Assembly (NCBI RefSeq): GCF_003096595.1 | Contig: NZ_QEKO01000003.1 | Location: 415,297 to 479,296, forward strand | DNA from: Pusillimonas noertemannii | Lineage (GTDB): Bacteria > Pseudomonadota > Gammaproteobacteria > Burkholderiales > Burkholderiaceae_B | Direction of reading: 5' to 3' | Length of the DNA stretch: 64,000 bases | Part shown: piece after piece, positions 63,483-64,000 of the stretch | Layout: every line of letters begins with the position of its first letter | Position numbering within the stretch: the first letter of the stretch is position 1 | The notes under the pieces: model-generated | Seen by the model: only the letters and a program-made list of their open reading frames with translations | Database searches by the model: none | What the model was told of the DNA's origin: nothing | Position numbers and translations under genes: made by a program

Positions 63483-63524
63483 GGCCGACGCTTTAGGGCA
63501 AGCGGCCGGCGCTTTAAGACAAGC
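63483..63524 (+). repeat. Imperfect 21-bp tandem duplication
   Basis: 63483-63503 and 63504-63524 differ at three of 21 positions. It lies in the 280-bp gap between acnB and the GNAT gene. No gene could be supported in this gap; a short frame starting at GTG 63472 has a good SD but no recognisable features. Confidence 0.65.
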
Positions 63525-63592
63525 ATCGCGTCAACTCGCCTATCGCTCCACACGGCGGGACCCGTTGATCCCGGCTGTGCCGCTATGCCCGG

Positions 63593-63868
63593 CTAGGCCA
63601 CCAGGTCTTGATACTCGGGATGGCGCTTTATGTACGCCGCCGCATAAGAGCACACAGGCCGCACTTTCCAGCCACGGCCGCGCGCCGTGTCAAGCGCGTG
63701 GCGCGTAAGGTCGGCGGCGATGCCCCGGCCTCCGACCGCCTGGGGAACGCCCGTGTGGGTAATCGTCATCACGGTTCCGCTCAGTTGATAGTCCAGCACG
63801 CACGAGACGCCTTCTTCGGTGCATTCGAATCGTTGCCGTGCTTCATGGTGCTCAATGGCTCGGGACAT
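63593..63868 (-). CDS. Small GNAT-type N-acetyltransferase (YidJ/NATD1-like)
   Basis: 91 residues from ATG 63868 (AAGGAG upstream). The minimal Gcn5-related fold: GVSCVLDYQLSGTVMTITHTGV, then VGGRGIAADLTRHALDTARG, where Q/RxxGxG/A-type loop GGRGIA binds acetyl-CoA, and a C-terminal YIKRHPEYQDL box seen in this subfamily. Substrate unknown. It follows the incomplete upstream gene by 15 bp and may be cotranscribed with it. Confidence 0.9.
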   Translation of the reverse strand: MSRAIEHHEARQRFECTEEGVSCVLDYQLSGTVMTITHTGVPQAVGGRGIAADLTRHALDTARGRGWKVRPVCSYAAAYIKRHPEYQDLVA

Positions 63869-63883
63869 GGGGACTTGCTCCTT

Positions 63884-64000
63884 TCAAACTACATACAGAT
63901 CGACGTATTCATGCACGGGCATGGCTTCGAGCCGGTCCTGGTCCAGCGAGACGTCCAAGATACGCTGCTGCTGTTTGGCGGCAAAGCGCCGGGCCAGGTT
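63884..64000 (-). CDS. Unidentified gene, C-terminal 38 codons only
   Basis: From the right edge the minus strand reads an open frame ending at TGA 63884-63886, coding for NLARRFAAKQQQRILDV and, after a short run, MPVHEYVDLYVV. There is too little to name a family. It runs in the same direction as the GNAT gene and stops 15 bp before that gene's start, so the two probably form an operon. Confidence 0.6.
   Translation of the reverse strand, partial: NLARRFAAKQQQRILDVSLDQDRLEAMPVHEYVDLYVV

Noticed and set aside
63468..63705. Short coding frames in the acnB-GNAT gap (ATG 63468, GTG 63472)
   Set aside because: GGAGG precedes the GTG, but the products are low in features, overlap the GNAT gene in antisense and are partly built of the 21-bp duplication.
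1..64000. CRISPR array, IS element or prophage
   Set aside because: No regularly spaced direct repeats with unique spacers, no transposase, integrase or phage structural gene were seen.

Overview
The window looks like a chromosomal segment of a betaproteobacterium of the Alcaligenaceae (Bordetella, Pusillimonas or Achromobacter type). Grounds: GC-rich coding sequence over most of its length, EF-P with Arg32 next to its rhamnosyltransferase EarP, a DUF2863 gene, both aconitases together, and an unusually high density of TRAP and ABC uptake systems with catabolic genes. This placement is inference from gene content; no rRNA is present.

Region 1 (1-2.8 kb): the first 550 codons of a repeat-rich autotransporter-like surface protein, running off the left edge, and a divergent predicted neutral zinc metallopeptidase.

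Region 2 (2.9-22.4 kb): a catabolic island that looks less GC-rich than the rest. Left part: a LysR gene divergent from an eight-gene operon (cupin, LigI-like amidohydrolase, TRAP transporter QMP, two-cysteine maleate isomerase/arylmalonate decarboxylase-like protein, signal-less NMT1-like protein, class II aldolase/decarboxylase). Middle: phthalate 4,5-dioxygenase-like oxygenase (Pht3) and 4,5-dihydroxyphthalate decarboxylase (Pht5) on one strand, phthalate dihydrodiol dehydrogenase-like protein (Pht4) and a MarR regulator on the other, separated by two perfect TTAGATATCTAA palindromes 32 bp apart. Right part: a VanA-like Rieske oxygenase, IclR regulator, SDR, aldehyde dehydrogenase and an SsuABC/OphFGH-type ABC importer. 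The expected outcome of the middle part is phthalate or a substituted phthalate to protocatechuate; no oxygenase reductase and no ring-cleavage genes are in the window.

Region 3 (22.6-35.8 kb): mixed functions. NimR/NimT-like AraC/MFS pair, LysR gene, an ECF41-type sigma factor with its typical AhpD-like partner, a GH5-like lipoprotein, HVA1 and DUF488 genes, kynureninase, an FMN 2-hydroxyacid dehydrogenase, a phosphoribosyltransferase-HAD fusion, tRNA-Arg(ACG), a tiny Gln-rich protein, a LuxR-type regulator and PPK2.

Region 4 (36-54.1 kb): a phosphonate/phosphite-type ABC importer with two permeases fused in one chain, AsmA, DUF3293, 3-methyladenine glycosylase, a cold-shock protein with a clear promoter and long leader, adenine deaminase, DUF423, AidB-like acyl-CoA dehydrogenase, a thermonuclease-like protein, and a tightly coupled four-gene peptide-type ABC importer whose lipoprotein carries an extra C-terminal membrane segment.

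Region 5 (54.1-64 kb): DUF1178, EF-P, EarP, DUF2863, AcnA, AcnB with a GntR-like operator array upstream, a small GNAT protein and the 3' end of an unidentified gene.

Most likely under-described: the LysR-controlled TRAP/cupin/amidohydrolase operon (2.9-10 kb) as a pathway of unknown substrate, and the paired operators of the phthalate genes.
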